From contig NZ_LXYR01000014.1 in NCBI RefSeq assembly GCF_001650195.1, positions 1 through 64,000 on the forward strand: a stretch of 64,000 nt of DNA. The letters run 5' to 3'. Shown here piece by piece: positions 25,832 to 34,048 of the stretch; positions within the stretch are counted from its first letter, which is position 1, and every line of letters starts with the position of its first letter. The notes beneath the pieces are model-generated. The model saw only the letters and a list, made by a program, of their open reading frames with translations, did not search any database and was not told the DNA's origin. The DNA comes from Phormidesmis priestleyi BC1401 (GTDB lineage: Bacteria; Cyanobacteriota; Cyanobacteriia; Leptolyngbyales; Leptolyngbyaceae). Position numbers and translations under genes: made by a program.

Positions 25832-26431
25832 ATGACCACCGATTCTCCTCGCTTCAAGCCCGTTTTATTTCCCAAACAGGCGCTCCTCGCAAAAAGTTTT
25901 CACTGGGTGAATGTGGTGAGTTTATTCATCATGTTGGGCAGTGGATTGCAAATCTACAATGCGAATCCGGTATTTGGTGGACGACAAGGAATTCATCTGC
26001 CGCCTATTTTTATCGGCGGTTGGCTGGCTGGAGGGCGAGACTGGCACTTTGGCAGCATGTGGATTTTCTCGCTCAACCTTTTGTGGTACGGAGTCTACAT
26101 TCTGGCTAGCCGCCGCTGGAAGCATCGATTTGTCGGGCAACCTGATCTTAAAGCGCTGCAAGTGGGCAAGAACCCCAAACGCAAAGCCTACTCTTGGCAT
26201 CGAATTGTTTACACCGCGATCGTTCCAGTGTTGCTTTTAGCAATCTTGAGCGGCATCGGGATGTATAAACCCGCCCAGTTTTATTGGATTGTCGATTTAT
26301 TTGGCGATTGGCAAGCGCTGCGAATTGTTCACTTTATGACGGTGCCGATCGTGGTTGGGTTCACGATCGTCCATTCACTGCTCGCCCTCAAAGTCGGTGG
26401 CTCTCGTCTACTCGAATCCATGTTTTGGTAA
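25832..26431 (+). CDS. Cytochrome b-type membrane subunit
   Basis: This 199-aa di-heme b-type membrane protein has four to five helices. Histidines in membrane context (SFHWVNVVSLF, RDWHFGSMW, YSWHRIVYTAI, RIVHFMTVPIV, VHSLLAL) are candidate heme ligands. The outline matches the cytochrome b/b6 or thiosulfate-reductase cytochrome family. Its stop overlaps the ATG of the molybdoprotein gene by one base (TAATG), so the pair is translationally coupled. It is likely the quinone-side electron carrier for that partner. Confidence 0.87.
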   Translation: MTTDSPRFKPVLFPKQALLAKSFHWVNVVSLFIMLGSGLQIYNANPVFGGRQGIHLPPIFIGGWLAGGRDWHFGSMWIFSLNLLWYGVYILASRRWKHRFVGQPDLKALQVGKNPKRKAYSWHRIVYTAIVPVLLLAILSGIGMYKPAQFYWIVDLFGDWQALRIVHFMTVPIVVGFTIVHSLLALKVGGSRLLESMFW

Positions 26432-27138
26432 TGCCGTTCATGCAGTCTTTTAATCGTCGTCAATTTCTTCAAATGGCAGGGTTATCTAGCACGCTGCTGC
26501 TTAGTGGCTGCGGCTCAGACTTATTTGCGGGTGTGGTTGGACAGGTAACTGAACCGCTCAATCAACGTCTTGATGAACTCTTGCTCAATCCGCAAAAACC
26601 TGTGCCAGAGATGCCGATTAGCTCGATCGAGCCAGACAAACTGATTGTGAATACGTTCGACTTTACTCCAGTCATCGATCCCAAACTGTATCGGTTGACG
26701 ATCGACGGCGAGGTCAACAATCCCATGCAGCTAGGCGTAAAAGAACTCTACAAACTGCCGCTCACGTCCGTGGTGATGCGTCATGTTTGCGTGGAGGGTT
26801 GGGCAGCGATCGTGCAGTGGGGCGGCGTGCGGTTGCGCGATTTAATTCAGCTCGCACAGCCTAAAGAAACGGTGCGCTATGTCTATTTTCAGTCGGCTGA
26901 TGGCTATTACGAAAGTTGGGATCTGCGATCGTGTCTGCATCCCCAAACGCTAATGGCATATCAAAAAAATGGCGAACCACTGCCGATCGAGAATGGTGCC
27001 CCTTTACGATTAGCGGCTCCAATTAAACTCGGCTATAAGCACAGCAAATGGGTGACGCGAATTATGCTCACGAGCAATCTGCTGCCCCAAAGAGGCTATT
27101 GGGAAGATCGCGGCTATGAGTGGTTTGCGGGACTCTAG
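26431..27138 (+). CDS. Sulfite-oxidase-type molybdopterin oxidoreductase, Tat lipoprotein
   Basis: In this 235-aa protein the N-terminus carries a twin-arginine motif (NRRQFLQMAGLSS) followed by a lipobox-like LLLSGC, so export as a folded, lipid-anchored protein is likely. The catalytic domain has the molybdenum-ligand cysteine in VMRHVCVEGWAAIVQWGGV and the ENGAPLRLAAPIKLGYKHSKW motif, as in YedY/MsrP relatives. The substrate is unknown; MsrP repairs oxidised methionine in the periplasm. The start is the ATG overlapping the cytochrome stop. MoeB (12921-14093) may serve its cofactor. Confidence 0.88.
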   Translation: MPFMQSFNRRQFLQMAGLSSTLLLSGCGSDLFAGVVGQVTEPLNQRLDELLLNPQKPVPEMPISSIEPDKLIVNTFDFTPVIDPKLYRLTIDGEVNNPMQLGVKELYKLPLTSVVMRHVCVEGWAAIVQWGGVRLRDLIQLAQPKETVRYVYFQSADGYYESWDLRSCLHPQTLMAYQKNGEPLPIENGAPLRLAAPIKLGYKHSKWVTRIMLTSNLLPQRGYWEDRGYEWFAGL

Positions 27139-27175
27139 CCAGGATTAACGGTAAACTTTAAACATCGCTTACGAC

Positions 27176-27318
27176 AGTGCTGCTGGATTGATCAATGATT
27201 TGCCCTCATCCCCAACCCTTCTCCCCAAGGAGAAGAGAGCCAGAGTTCATGTTCCCTCTCCTTTTGGGAGAGGGCTAGGGTGAGGGCGGAGTTTGCAATT
27301 CATACTACGATTCAGCAA
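27176..27318. repeat. MITE-like relative with degraded ends
   Basis: A CCCTCATCC...GGGTGAGGG double hairpin (27203-27291) is bounded by GTGCTGCTGGATT on the left and GATTCAGCAATA on the right, which look like worn CGTTGCTGAATC ends. Confidence 0.5.
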
Positions 27319-27359
27319 TATTGCCGACGACTTCTCATTCTTTTGTAGAAGATCTAATT

Positions 27360-28829
27360 ATGGTTGCGCTCACGACTGGACTAGATTGGCAGACGATCGC
27401 CAAAGAATTTGAAGCTGTGGTCGGTAAAAATGGAGTCATTCGCAAGCGAGAAGAACTGCTCGTTTATGAATGTGATGGCTTAACCAGCTATCGAGAACGC
27501 CCCGAAATCGTTGTGTTGCCGCGGACGACTGAAGACGTTGCTGCCGTGGTGAAGATCTGCGATCGCCATCAAGTCCCCTTTATCGCCAGAGGCTCAGGAA
27601 CCGGATTATCGGGCGGAGCGTTGCCAATCAAAAACTGCGTTCTGATCGTCACGGCACTGATGAAACGCATTATCAGCGTTGACTTAGACAACCATCGAGT
27701 CGTTGTGCAACCTGGCGTAATTAACAATTGGGTAACTCAAGCTGTGAGCGGTGCAGGGTTTTATTATGCACCTGACCCATCGAGTCAGATTATTTGCTCG
27801 ATCGGAGGCAACGTTGCCGAAAATTCTGGCGGCGTTCACTGTCTGAAATATGGAGTCACCACCAATCACGTTTTGGGGTTAAAACTGGTGTTGCCCGATG
27901 GCTCGATCGCCGATGTTGGCGGCGAGATTCCTGAAATGCCGGGTTACGATCTCACGGGCGTTTTTGTTGGATCGGAGGGCACGTTAGGCATCGCGACGGA
28001 GATTACGCTAAAAATTCTCAAAACGCCTGAATCGATTCGCGTCTTGTTGGCGGATTTTACGAGCGTTGAAGCAGCCGGAGCGACCGTCTCAGATATCATC
28101 AGTTCGGGCATCATTCCGGGCGGCATGGAGATGATGGATAACTTCAGCATCAACGCGGTTGAAGATGTGGTCTGCACCAACTGTTATCCGCGCGATGCCG
28201 AAGCGATTTTGCTGATCGAAGTCGATGGGCTAGAAGTCGAAGCGGAGGCAAACAGCAAACGCATCGAAGCTATTTGTCACCAGAATGGGGCGCGAAACGT
28301 GACGATCGCTACCGAACCCGATGAGCGGCTAAGACTGTGGAAAGGACGCAAAGCTGCCTTTGCTGCGATGGGTAGAATCAGTCCTGATTACTATGTTCAG
28401 GATGGCGTGATTCCTCGCACAAAATTAGAAGAAGTGCTGCACGAAATCTCTGTGTTGGGCGAGAAGTTTGGCTATCACGTCGCCAATGTGTTTCACGCCG
28501 GAGACGGCAATTTACATCCTCTGATTCTTTACGATAATGCGGTTCCCGGTGCGCTTGAGAAAGTCGAAGAATTGGGCGGAGCTATTCTTAAACTGTGCGT
28601 AAAAGTCGGCGGCAGCATTTCGGGAGAACACGGCATTGGCGCAGATAAACGCTGCTATATGCCAGAGATGTTTTCACCCGCAGATCTAGAGACGATGCAA
28701 TATGTGCGTCACGCATTCAACCCCAAAGGCATTGCTAACCCGACTAAGATTTTTCCGACTCCTCGAACCTGCGGCGAAGGAGCCAAAGCAGGAGTCGCGA
28801 AGGAATTTGCGGGAGTCGAACTATTTTAG
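27360..28829 (+). CDS. glcD: FAD-linked glycolate oxidase subunit GlcD
   Basis: This 489-aa flavoprotein oxidises glycolate from photorespiration to glyoxylate (or D-lactate to pyruvate in some relatives). The FAD-binding PCMH domain has FIARGSGTGLSGGALP, SIGGNVAENSGGVHCLKYG and GSEGTLGIATEITLKIL. The C-terminal FAD-oxidase domain has VFHAGDGNLHPLIL, GSISGEHGIGADK and NPTKIFPTP. ATG 27360 gives the family start (LDWQTIAKEFE); a TTG at 27321 is less likely. GlcE/GlcF partners are not in the window. Glyoxylate-derived glycine would feed GcvP/GcvH encoded at 58-62 kb. Confidence 0.93.
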   Translation: MVALTTGLDWQTIAKEFEAVVGKNGVIRKREELLVYECDGLTSYRERPEIVVLPRTTEDVAAVVKICDRHQVPFIARGSGTGLSGGALPIKNCVLIVTALMKRIISVDLDNHRVVVQPGVINNWVTQAVSGAGFYYAPDPSSQIICSIGGNVAENSGGVHCLKYGVTTNHVLGLKLVLPDGSIADVGGEIPEMPGYDLTGVFVGSEGTLGIATEITLKILKTPESIRVLLADFTSVEAAGATVSDIISSGIIPGGMEMMDNFSINAVEDVVCTNCYPRDAEAILLIEVDGLEVEAEANSKRIEAICHQNGARNVTIATEPDERLRLWKGRKAAFAAMGRISPDYYVQDGVIPRTKLEEVLHEISVLGEKFGYHVANVFHAGDGNLHPLILYDNAVPGALEKVEELGGAILKLCVKVGGSISGEHGIGADKRCYMPEMFSPADLETMQYVRHAFNPKGIANPTKIFPTPRTCGEGAKAGVAKEFAGVELF

Positions 28830-28833
28830 ATTT

Positions 28834-29097
28834 CTACTCGACTTCAAGCTGAAAACTTTCGTCAATCTTAATTTCTTGCAGCGATCGCCAGCCTGCTTGC
28901 CACTGCGATCGGTTGTTTAACAATTTTGCATTCATCCAAAATCGCACCGTGGGGTCACAGGCGGCGACCATTTCAGCAAACACCCACTGCCCTTCGTTTT
29001 TGCGATTGACGACTTGAAAATGTCTCCATCCCCAAGCGGTTTGCTGTGCCGTCCATTTAGAACCAACCAGATAGGGAAACTTTTGCTTTTTAGACAT
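28834..29097 (-). CDS. Trp-rich conserved protein (TIGR02450 type)
   Basis: This is an 87-aa small protein with many tryptophans and the family start KFPYLVGSKWTAQQTAWGWRHFQVV. FAEMVAACDPTVRFWMNAKLL and RSQWQAGWRSL follow. Known from cyanobacteria and some marine bacteria, with no established function. It converges with glcD, its stop being 4 bp from that of glcD. Confidence 0.88.
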   Translation of the reverse strand: MSKKQKFPYLVGSKWTAQQTAWGWRHFQVVNRKNEGQWVFAEMVAACDPTVRFWMNAKLLNNRSQWQAGWRSLQEIKIDESFQLEVE

Positions 29098-29240
29098 GAT
29101 GCAGATATCTGGTTTTTAAGGGAACCTAAATCGATCGTGCCACAAATTACAAACAAACGTAGTATGGGTTATCGCGATCGACCCGTTGTGAAACACCCAA
29201 AATAAACCGTATTTAACCAGCGAAATTCGGCTGATAATTT

Positions 29241-30008
29241 ATGAACCTTAAATCTTTTACGATGTCTGCGCTGCTGTTGACGATCGCCATTCCTGCCCAA
29301 GCCGAAAACCTTGATCACGTTCAGCAGTTGATTTCGACAAAACAATGTCAACGCTGTGACCTGAGCCGAGCCGGATTAGTGTTAGCGCAGTTAACCGGGG
29401 CAAATCTAGGTCAAGCAAATTTGGCAGGAGCCAATCTCAGTCGAGCCGTCTTAGCCGGAGCCGATTTGAGTGGCGCAAAACTAGCCGGAGCCAGCCTCAA
29501 CGGCGCAGATTTGAGCGGCGCAAAATTAGTCGGCGCAGACTTGAGCGGCGCAGACTTGAGAGGAGCCTTCTTATCAGGAGCCGATCTCACCGATGCTCGA
29601 CTAGACAACGCTGCTCTGCAAGGCGCGATCGGGCTATCTCCCACCGCAGGTAACCCCGAAGATTTTTATCGTTGGGCAGTCGAAGCCGGAAAACAGCACA
29701 ACTATGAAAAAGCGATCGAGCAGTTCAATCAGGTTTTAATTCGCAAGCCTGATCATGCGCTGGCTTATTTTGGTCGAGCGGTTTCACGACTAGAATTAGG
29801 TGACAAAGAAGGAGCCATTCAAGACACCGAATTCGCATCTACTCTGTTTTCACAACAAGGGCAAAAAGAGAACGCTGACACGGCTCGATCGTTAGCGCAA
29901 ACGATTAAGAATCCGCCCAAAGAACGCAAAGAAAAAGAGGGTGGCGGATTCGGACAAAGTATTATTAGCGTAGTGGGTGGGTTACTTCAACTGCTGCTGT
30001 TTAGGTAA
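29241..30008 (+). CDS. Secreted pentapeptide-repeat and TPR protein
   Basis: In this 255-aa protein a signal peptide (about 1-21, ending IPAQA) is followed by CQRCDLSRA, then ~16 pentapeptide repeats A(D/N)LSG (about 40-130) forming a right-handed beta-helix. Two TPR-like units follow ([40 protein letters not shown]), and a C-terminal hydrophobic stretch (about 237-253). Probably in the periplasm or thylakoid lumen. The role is unknown. Confidence 0.88.
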   Translation: MNLKSFTMSALLLTIAIPAQAENLDHVQQLISTKQCQRCDLSRAGLVLAQLTGANLGQANLAGANLSRAVLAGADLSGAKLAGASLNGADLSGAKLVGADLSGADLRGAFLSGADLTDARLDNAALQGAIGLSPTAGNPEDFYRWAVEAGKQHNYEKAIEQFNQVLIRKPDHALAYFGRAVSRLELGDKEGAIQDTEFASTLFSQQGQKENADTARSLAQTIKNPPKERKEKEGGGFGQSIISVVGGLLQLLLFR

Positions 30009-30201
30009 TGAAAAGATTAGCTATAGCAAAGACGTTGATGCTCTGTTGATCGAACTTTCTGATGAGCCAATTGCCTACGCTGAAGAGGAAGGACAAGTGA
30101 TTTTGCATTATTCTCAAGATATCAAACTTGTTTTAGTTGAAGTTCTAGACTTCCGGCATTTGATATCAGACGAAGCAATTGCTGCATTGATGGCTTCTTG
30201 A
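29977..30201 (+). CDS. DUF2283 small protein, start region disrupted
   Basis: Residues from [20 protein letters not shown] to [11 protein letters not shown] are a full DUF2283 domain, which normally begins with the Met just before KI. Here an ATG at 30008 is out of frame by two bases (ATGAAAAG ATTAGC instead of ATGAAA ATTAGC). The only in-frame start is a GTG at 29977 that overlaps the previous gene and adds unrelated residues. Either a two-base insertion has disabled the gene or it uses an odd start. DUF2283 proteins often sit beside a small toxin-like partner (DUF4258); none is seen. Confidence 0.65.
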   Translation: MGYFNCCCLGNEKISYSKDVDALLIELSDEPIAYAEEEGQVILHYSQDIKLVLVEVLDFRHLISDEAIAALMAS

Positions 30202-30244
30202 GAAAACAACTTGATGCTTTGAAAGCAACCCCGATCGTCGCTGC

Positions 30245-30556
30245 CTACTTGATTGGAATAAATGGAAAAAGGGTTTTAATAAATCTTCTCAGCCGTAAAA
30301 GCCCGATCGTCTTTCTCACTTTGGGCGAGAGTTGAGGTTGAATGGGTTGACCTTTTTGAATGTCAGCTTGCAGTTCAGCATATTCAGCCGCCGTCAGGGG
30401 TTTGCCGTCGATCGGCGATCGAGCATCGGTAATAATCTCCGATCGCAACACTTCTTCGGGCGGGTCATCAGCCGGAGGAAGGGCGAGAACGGCTAACGGA
30501 TGAAGAATGAGAGATGAAGTGAGGAAGAATCCTGCGGTTACTCTACGTCGCGTCAT
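30245..30556 (-). CDS. Small secreted hypothetical protein
   Basis: This 103-aa protein has a signal peptide (MTRRRVTAGFFLTSSLILHP through VLA) and then a mature part with DGKPLTAAEYAELQADIQKG and a basic C-terminus (KTIGLLRLRRFIKTLFPFIP). The outline recurs in cyanobacteria, without known function. It precedes the GST gene on the opposite side of the operon order, with a 22-bp gap. Confidence 0.75.
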   Translation of the reverse strand: MTRRRVTAGFFLTSSLILHPLAVLALPPADDPPEEVLRSEIITDARSPIDGKPLTAAEYAELQADIQKGQPIQPQLSPKVRKTIGLLRLRRFIKTLFPFIPIK

Positions 30557-30578
30557 AGCGGTTCATTGCGATCGGTCT

Positions 30579-31262
30579 TCAAATTTTACTCTCAAATCCG
30601 GGTGGTAACGGTTCGTTGCACTGTTGATGAACGTCAATTAGACGATCGAACAACCACGGATAGCTGTCTCGATAACTAGGAATTCGTGCCAGTGGACTGA
30701 GCAACGCGGCGGCTGCAATATCTGCCACACTCAAGCGATCGCCGACTAAAAAAGGCTGATCTTGCCAACGCAGTCTCAACGCTTCTAAGCCAGTCTCCAA
30801 GCGCTTCTCGGCTAACTCGACACTGGCGGAATTAATACGATATTGCCGCTTTACGACTTGGATCACCATCTGACTCATCAGTGACGCATCCAGTGACTTG
30901 CCCTCTCTCGATCGAAACTGATAATAGACAAATCGAGACGCAATTCCAAGACTTTCATCGAGCCAATCTTCAAGCAGCCAAGCCTGCGATCGCTCACACG
31001 CATCAACCGGGACGAGTGGAGGATCGGGACAATAACCTTCGAGAAAGTGAAAGATTTGAGTCGAGTCTGCGATCGCCACGGGCTGTCCTTCAAGCTGCGG
31101 CATTAAAACCGGGAGCGTGGTCAATCCTCCGGTGAGCGGCTTGAGTTTGAGGGCGTGCAGTCCGGGGGTAAGGTTTTCGACCTGATAGGAAACTTGCTTA
31201 TAGCCCAACGCTAATCGAGCTTTTCGACAATAATGAGAGGTGCTGAATTGCAGAAGCAGCAT
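30579..31262 (-). CDS. Glutathione S-transferase family protein
   Basis: In this 227-aa protein an N-terminal thioredoxin-like domain (LLLQFSTSHYCRKARLALGY with the SHYC motif, TTLPVLMPQLEGQPVAIADS) is joined to a C-terminal helical domain (QPFLVGDRLSVADIAAAALL). ATG 31262 is the family start. A longer frame to 31415 would overlap the divergent Uma2 gene and is rejected. Substrate unknown. Confidence 0.9.
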   Translation of the reverse strand: MLLLQFSTSHYCRKARLALGYKQVSYQVENLTPGLHALKLKPLTGGLTTLPVLMPQLEGQPVAIADSTQIFHFLEGYCPDPPLVPVDACERSQAWLLEDWLDESLGIASRFVYYQFRSREGKSLDASLMSQMVIQVVKRQYRINSASVELAEKRLETGLEALRLRWQDQPFLVGDRLSVADIAAAALLSPLARIPSYRDSYPWLFDRLIDVHQQCNEPLPPGFESKI

Positions 31263-31330
31263 AGTGACCAACGCGTTATTTTCTCGAAATGTTATTTTAG
31301 ACGAGTGCCATTGAGTTGAGGGTTTTTGAC

Positions 31331-32080
31331 ATGACTCTTTCAATTGATCAACTCGATATAGAAAATCTTTATCCCGACTCTGATGGTTTACCGATGGCAG
31401 AGAGCGACCCCGCACGCGATTATCTCCTCTACAGCGTTGAAGCTCTGAGCCTTTATTTTCAAGCCCGATCGGATGTCTATGTCTCTGGCAATCTCTTCAT
31501 TTATTACAAACGTGGCGTGCCCGATGCAGTCGTTGCGCCTGATGTGTTTGTCATCTTTGGAGTCGAAAACAAAAAACGCAGAAGTTATAAAGTTTGGGAA
31601 GAAGATGGCAAACTTCCTGCCTTTGTTTTAGAAATTACTTCCAAGACGACTCAGGAAAACGACGAAGAAGATAAGCCCAAAAAATATCAAAGTCTGGGAG
31701 TTTTAGAATATTTTCAATACGATCCGACGGGGGATTATTTGCGACCTCATCTCAAAGGGGTGCGTCTGATTGAGAATCGGTATGTCCCGATCGCCAGTCA
31801 CTTCTCAAATAATACGTTCTCGCTGCACAGTCAAACTCTCGGATTAGATTTGCGACTCATCGACGGAGAACTCCGATTTTATGAGCCTGAGACTGATAAA
31901 CGGCTCCTGAGTCACGCTGAGTTAGACGCAGCCCGACAGCAAGCCGAAGAAGCCCGACAACAAGCAGAACAAGCTCAACAACAAGCCGTTCCGCGATTAT
32001 TGAGATTAGGGCTAACCGAGGAACAGGTCGCAGAGGCGTTGAGTTTGTCTGTTGAGGAGGTCGATCGCTTCAAAAATTGA
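31331..32080 (+). CDS. Uma2-family (DUF820) PD-(D/E)XK endonuclease-like protein
   Basis: In this 249-aa protein the nuclease-like core (about 15-190) has GNLFIYYKRGVPDAVVAPDV, and PAFVLEITSKTTQENDEEDK as the D...E-x-K site. A Q/A-rich coiled coil (ARQQAEEARQQAEQAQQQA) and a short helix-turn-helix-like tail (LGLTEEQVAEALSLSVEEVD) follow. Uma2 genes are hugely expanded in cyanobacteria and their role is unknown. ATG 31331 is chosen over an upstream TTG. Confidence 0.9.
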   Translation: MTLSIDQLDIENLYPDSDGLPMAESDPARDYLLYSVEALSLYFQARSDVYVSGNLFIYYKRGVPDAVVAPDVFVIFGVENKKRRSYKVWEEDGKLPAFVLEITSKTTQENDEEDKPKKYQSLGVLEYFQYDPTGDYLRPHLKGVRLIENRYVPIASHFSNNTFSLHSQTLGLDLRLIDGELRFYEPETDKRLLSHAELDAARQQAEEARQQAEQAQQQAVPRLLRLGLTEEQVAEALSLSVEEVDRFKN

Positions 32081-32143
32081 GTGCAGCAGTCAAAGTGTGG
32101 GTGATGTGTGGGGGCGATCGCTGCCAGCCACAGGAATCTGTAA

Positions 32144-32280
32144 ATATGTAGAAAGATTCTGCCCATTCATCTAAATGAGTAGTATATTATGCAGAAAGAT
32201 TACACCTATCTACCTAATTTAGAATAATATGCGGAAACTATTTGCCTATCCACCCGTTTTGGAGTGATATGCGGAAATTT
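32144..32280. repeat. Four iteron-like direct repeats, 40-43 bp period
   Basis: The core ATATGYRGAAA recurs with its G at 32148, 32191, 32231 and 32271 (spacings 43, 40, 40). The first three are followed by a similar CC(C/T)AT(C/T)-rich stretch. The array ends about 40 bp before the start of the gene at 32318. Regular spacing of about four helical turns suggests a multimer-binding operator or an iteron array. It is not a CRISPR: the repeat is too short and the intervening DNA is itself similar. Confidence 0.7.
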
Positions 32281-32317
32281 TCTCTCTAAAAAGAAGTTAG
32301 GCTTATGAGAATTTGTG

Positions 32318-33034
32318 ATGACTCCATATCTTTATGAAGGGCTTATTCTTCCAGAGCGAGCGCAACTCTCGCTCCAATTTCAAGTTCATTTCAAGCATCT
32401 TACGTCAAGTGTTAGTGCTATAGCACATGTTAGCGTCGTGCTGAATCAGGTTGCGGTGTGGCTCTACTCTGATGTGGAATGGGACATTTTCGATTTAAGA
32501 AATGTTGTCAAAACCATACTTCAAAATCAAGTTGCTGCTATAGGATATTTGAAAGGATATGCTTACGAGGTCGAAATACGACGTGTGCTTCATCCTGAAC
32601 TAGGCATAGACTGTGTTTTTGGAATTGATATTCCATGTATTGCAGAACGCAATGAGTCTATTGATCTCGATGCAAGAATTGCATTGATCCGGGAGAAAAC
32701 TACTGGTGTAGAGGGTGTTTTATTGAATCGATGTTTCAATGATCTCGTGATGGCTATGAAAAGTCCTGACGACACTGGGTTCTATTGTTACAGAGCGATT
32801 GAGTCATTGCGTCAACACTGCATTATAAAATTCAAGCTCAACCCAGAAAATAAATCGATGCAATGGGAGAAGCTCAGAGAAATTGCCCAGTGCGACGAAA
32901 GCACTACTAGATATATAAAAAAGTCAGCCGATCCTGTACGACACGGCGATGTCATGTCAATAACGTCAGAAGACAGGAAAACTCTTTTTTTAAAGACGTG
33001 GGATATAGTTGATAGCTATATCGAAAATGCCTGA
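32318..33034 (+). CDS. Unknown protein, possible HEPN-like C-terminus
   Basis: This is a 238-aa soluble protein, AT-richer than its surroundings. The N-terminal half (LYSDVEWDIFDLRNVVKTIL, VAAIGYLKGYAYEVEIRRVL) gives no recognisable fold. The C-terminal half (FYCYRAIESLRQHCIIKFKL, WEKLREIAQ, VRHGDVMSITSEDRKTLFLK) resembles helical HEPN/abortive-infection-type domains, with R..E and RHGD as possible functional residues. This is weak inference. ATG 32318 overlaps a GTG. It follows the iteron-like array and precedes the broken hicBA, so it sits in an accessory block. Confidence 0.75.
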   Translation: MTPYLYEGLILPERAQLSLQFQVHFKHLTSSVSAIAHVSVVLNQVAVWLYSDVEWDIFDLRNVVKTILQNQVAAIGYLKGYAYEVEIRRVLHPELGIDCVFGIDIPCIAERNESIDLDARIALIREKTTGVEGVLLNRCFNDLVMAMKSPDDTGFYCYRAIESLRQHCIIKFKLNPENKSMQWEKLREIAQCDESTTRYIKKSADPVRHGDVMSITSEDRKTLFLKTWDIVDSYIENA

Positions 33035-33115
33035 AAACCACGCTGCACCAGAACCCCCCAAAATAGTCCTCTGAGTTGCAAAGGTAATCTGCGTCCAGTG
33101 AGCGTGACCGTTATC

Positions 33116-33161
33116 GCGTCAGACTCAAAAGCCAACGTTAAGGTTTAGATACGATCGCCCT
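33116..33161. repeat. 46-bp direct repeat, left copy, flanking hicBA
   Basis: It begins GCGTCAGACTCAAAAGCC and ends CGATCGCCCT. It matches 33756-33801 with five mismatches, exactly 640 bp away in the same orientation. The hicBA remnant lies between the two copies. The rest of 33035-33249 holds nothing I can identify. Confidence 0.85.
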
Positions 33162-33320
33162 GTTCCCGTTCACGATCGAAGTCTCTTTGATTTTTCCGTC
33201 TGGCAAACCTCGTGCATATTAGAGGAAAGTAGTTATGGAGCCATTTTGAATGTCAGTCCTATTTGACGGACAAGCAGACATGGCTGTTACCCTACTCTCA
33301 GCAATTAGCTCAACAGGTGT

Positions 33321-33485
33321 ATGAAAATCAGAGCGATCGTTCATTCAGCAGAAGAAGGGGGTTATTGGGCAGAGGTTCCCGCACTTCCCGGTTGTGTGAC
33401 TGAAGGGGACAAGATCGAGGGAGTAGTGGCTAACTTGCAAGATGCGATCGAGTCAACTGATCAAGTTGTCGAAATTGCGGTATGA
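33321..33485 (+). CDS. hicB: HicB-type antitoxin, short
   Basis: This is 54 aa. MKIRAIVHSAEEGGYWAEVP, ALPGCVTEGD and ANLQDAIE are the partial RNase-H-like fold of HicB antitoxins. It is shorter than the usual ~70 aa and lacks a separate DNA-binding domain, as in the small hicB class. Its stop overlaps the ATG of the hicA frame (ATGA). Confidence 0.8.
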   Translation: MKIRAIVHSAEEGGYWAEVPALPGCVTEGDKIEGVVANLQDAIESTDQVVEIAV

Positions 33486-33691
33486 AGTCTATTTCTGGCA
33501 AGTGACTGTGCAAGATTGTGGAGCAAAAAGGATGGGTTTTGCGAAGAGTTACGGGCAGTCATCACATCTACGAAAACTCTGAAGTAGAGCAAATTCCGTC
33601 AATTCCTATTCACCGTAATCAAGATCTGAAGATCGGCACCTTGAGAGCTTTGATGAAAATAGCCCAGCTATCTGAGGAAGATTTACTTTGA
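33482..33691 (+). pseudogene. hicA: HicA-type mRNA interferase toxin with in-frame TGA
   Basis: Seventy codons in one frame: MKSISGK, then TGA at 33503-33505, then LCKIVEQKGWVLRRVTGSHH, and IPSIPIHRNQDLKIGTLRAL with MKIAQLSEEDLL to a TGA at 33689-33691. Apart from the eighth codon it is a normal double-stranded-RNA-binding-fold HicA with the catalytic histidine in GSHH. Family members have Glu at the stop position (KELCK), so one base change (GAA to TGA) explains it. It is probably inactive, unless translation restarts at an internal GTG. Confidence 0.85.
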
Positions 33692-33755
33692 GTGTAAATT
33701 GTTGAGGTAATGAGTAGGTGTCAGCGGATGTCTGCGGCTCAGCTTGGTTATTAGT

Positions 33756-33801
33756 GCATCAGACTCAAAAGCCGACGTTAAGGATTAGATGCAATCGCCC
33801 T
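33756..33801. repeat. 46-bp direct repeat, right copy
   Basis: Second copy of the direct repeat described at 33116-33161. The stretch 33692-34048 contains this repeat and two possible operators but no credible gene. Confidence 0.85.
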
Positions 33802-33883
33802 CATCTGTTGAAGAAGTCAGGCAATTTTTTGAAGCTCGATCGCTCAATAGTTGCATTCCAAACAATCTAGCGCTATAGTCTAA

Positions 33884-33912
33884 TCATTCGAGAATGTCGA
33901 ACTATCGAATGA
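33884..33912. promoter_or_regulatory. Inverted repeat upstream of the OYE gene
   Basis: A perfect 8-bp inverted repeat TCATTCGA / TCGAATGA with a 13-nt spacer lies about 140 bp before the OYE start. It could be a regulator site. Confidence 0.3.
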
Positions 33913-33965
33913 GTAATTCTTTCATCCGTTGATTAACGCTGTAACACACGCTGAAAAAACATTTG

Positions 33966-33980
33966 TAGACTGCTAGTCTG
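33966..33980. promoter_or_regulatory. TetR/NemR-like operator upstream of the OYE gene
   Basis: TAGACTGCTAGTCTG contains a perfect AGACT-gct-AGTCT inverted repeat. It resembles the TAGACC...GGTCTA box bound by NemR, which controls old-yellow-enzyme genes in E. coli. It lies about 70 bp upstream of the OYE start. No tetR gene is adjacent, so a regulator in trans would be needed. Confidence 0.4.
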
Positions 33981-34048
33981 AATGCGATCGTGACAGATTT
34001 ATATCGCGACTACGACTTCTTGTATTCACTCATTCCCACAGTTTTTTT

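Noticed and set aside
26284-26430. N-terminal extension of the molybdoenzyme
   Set aside because: It overlaps the cytochrome gene, and the real start carries a Tat signal directly after ATG 26431.
29411-29644. 77-aa minus-strand frame
   Set aside because: It is the mirror of the pentapeptide repeats on the plus strand.
31263-31415. 51-residue N-terminal extension of the GST
   Set aside because: It would overlap the divergent Uma2 gene; GST homology begins at MLLLQF.
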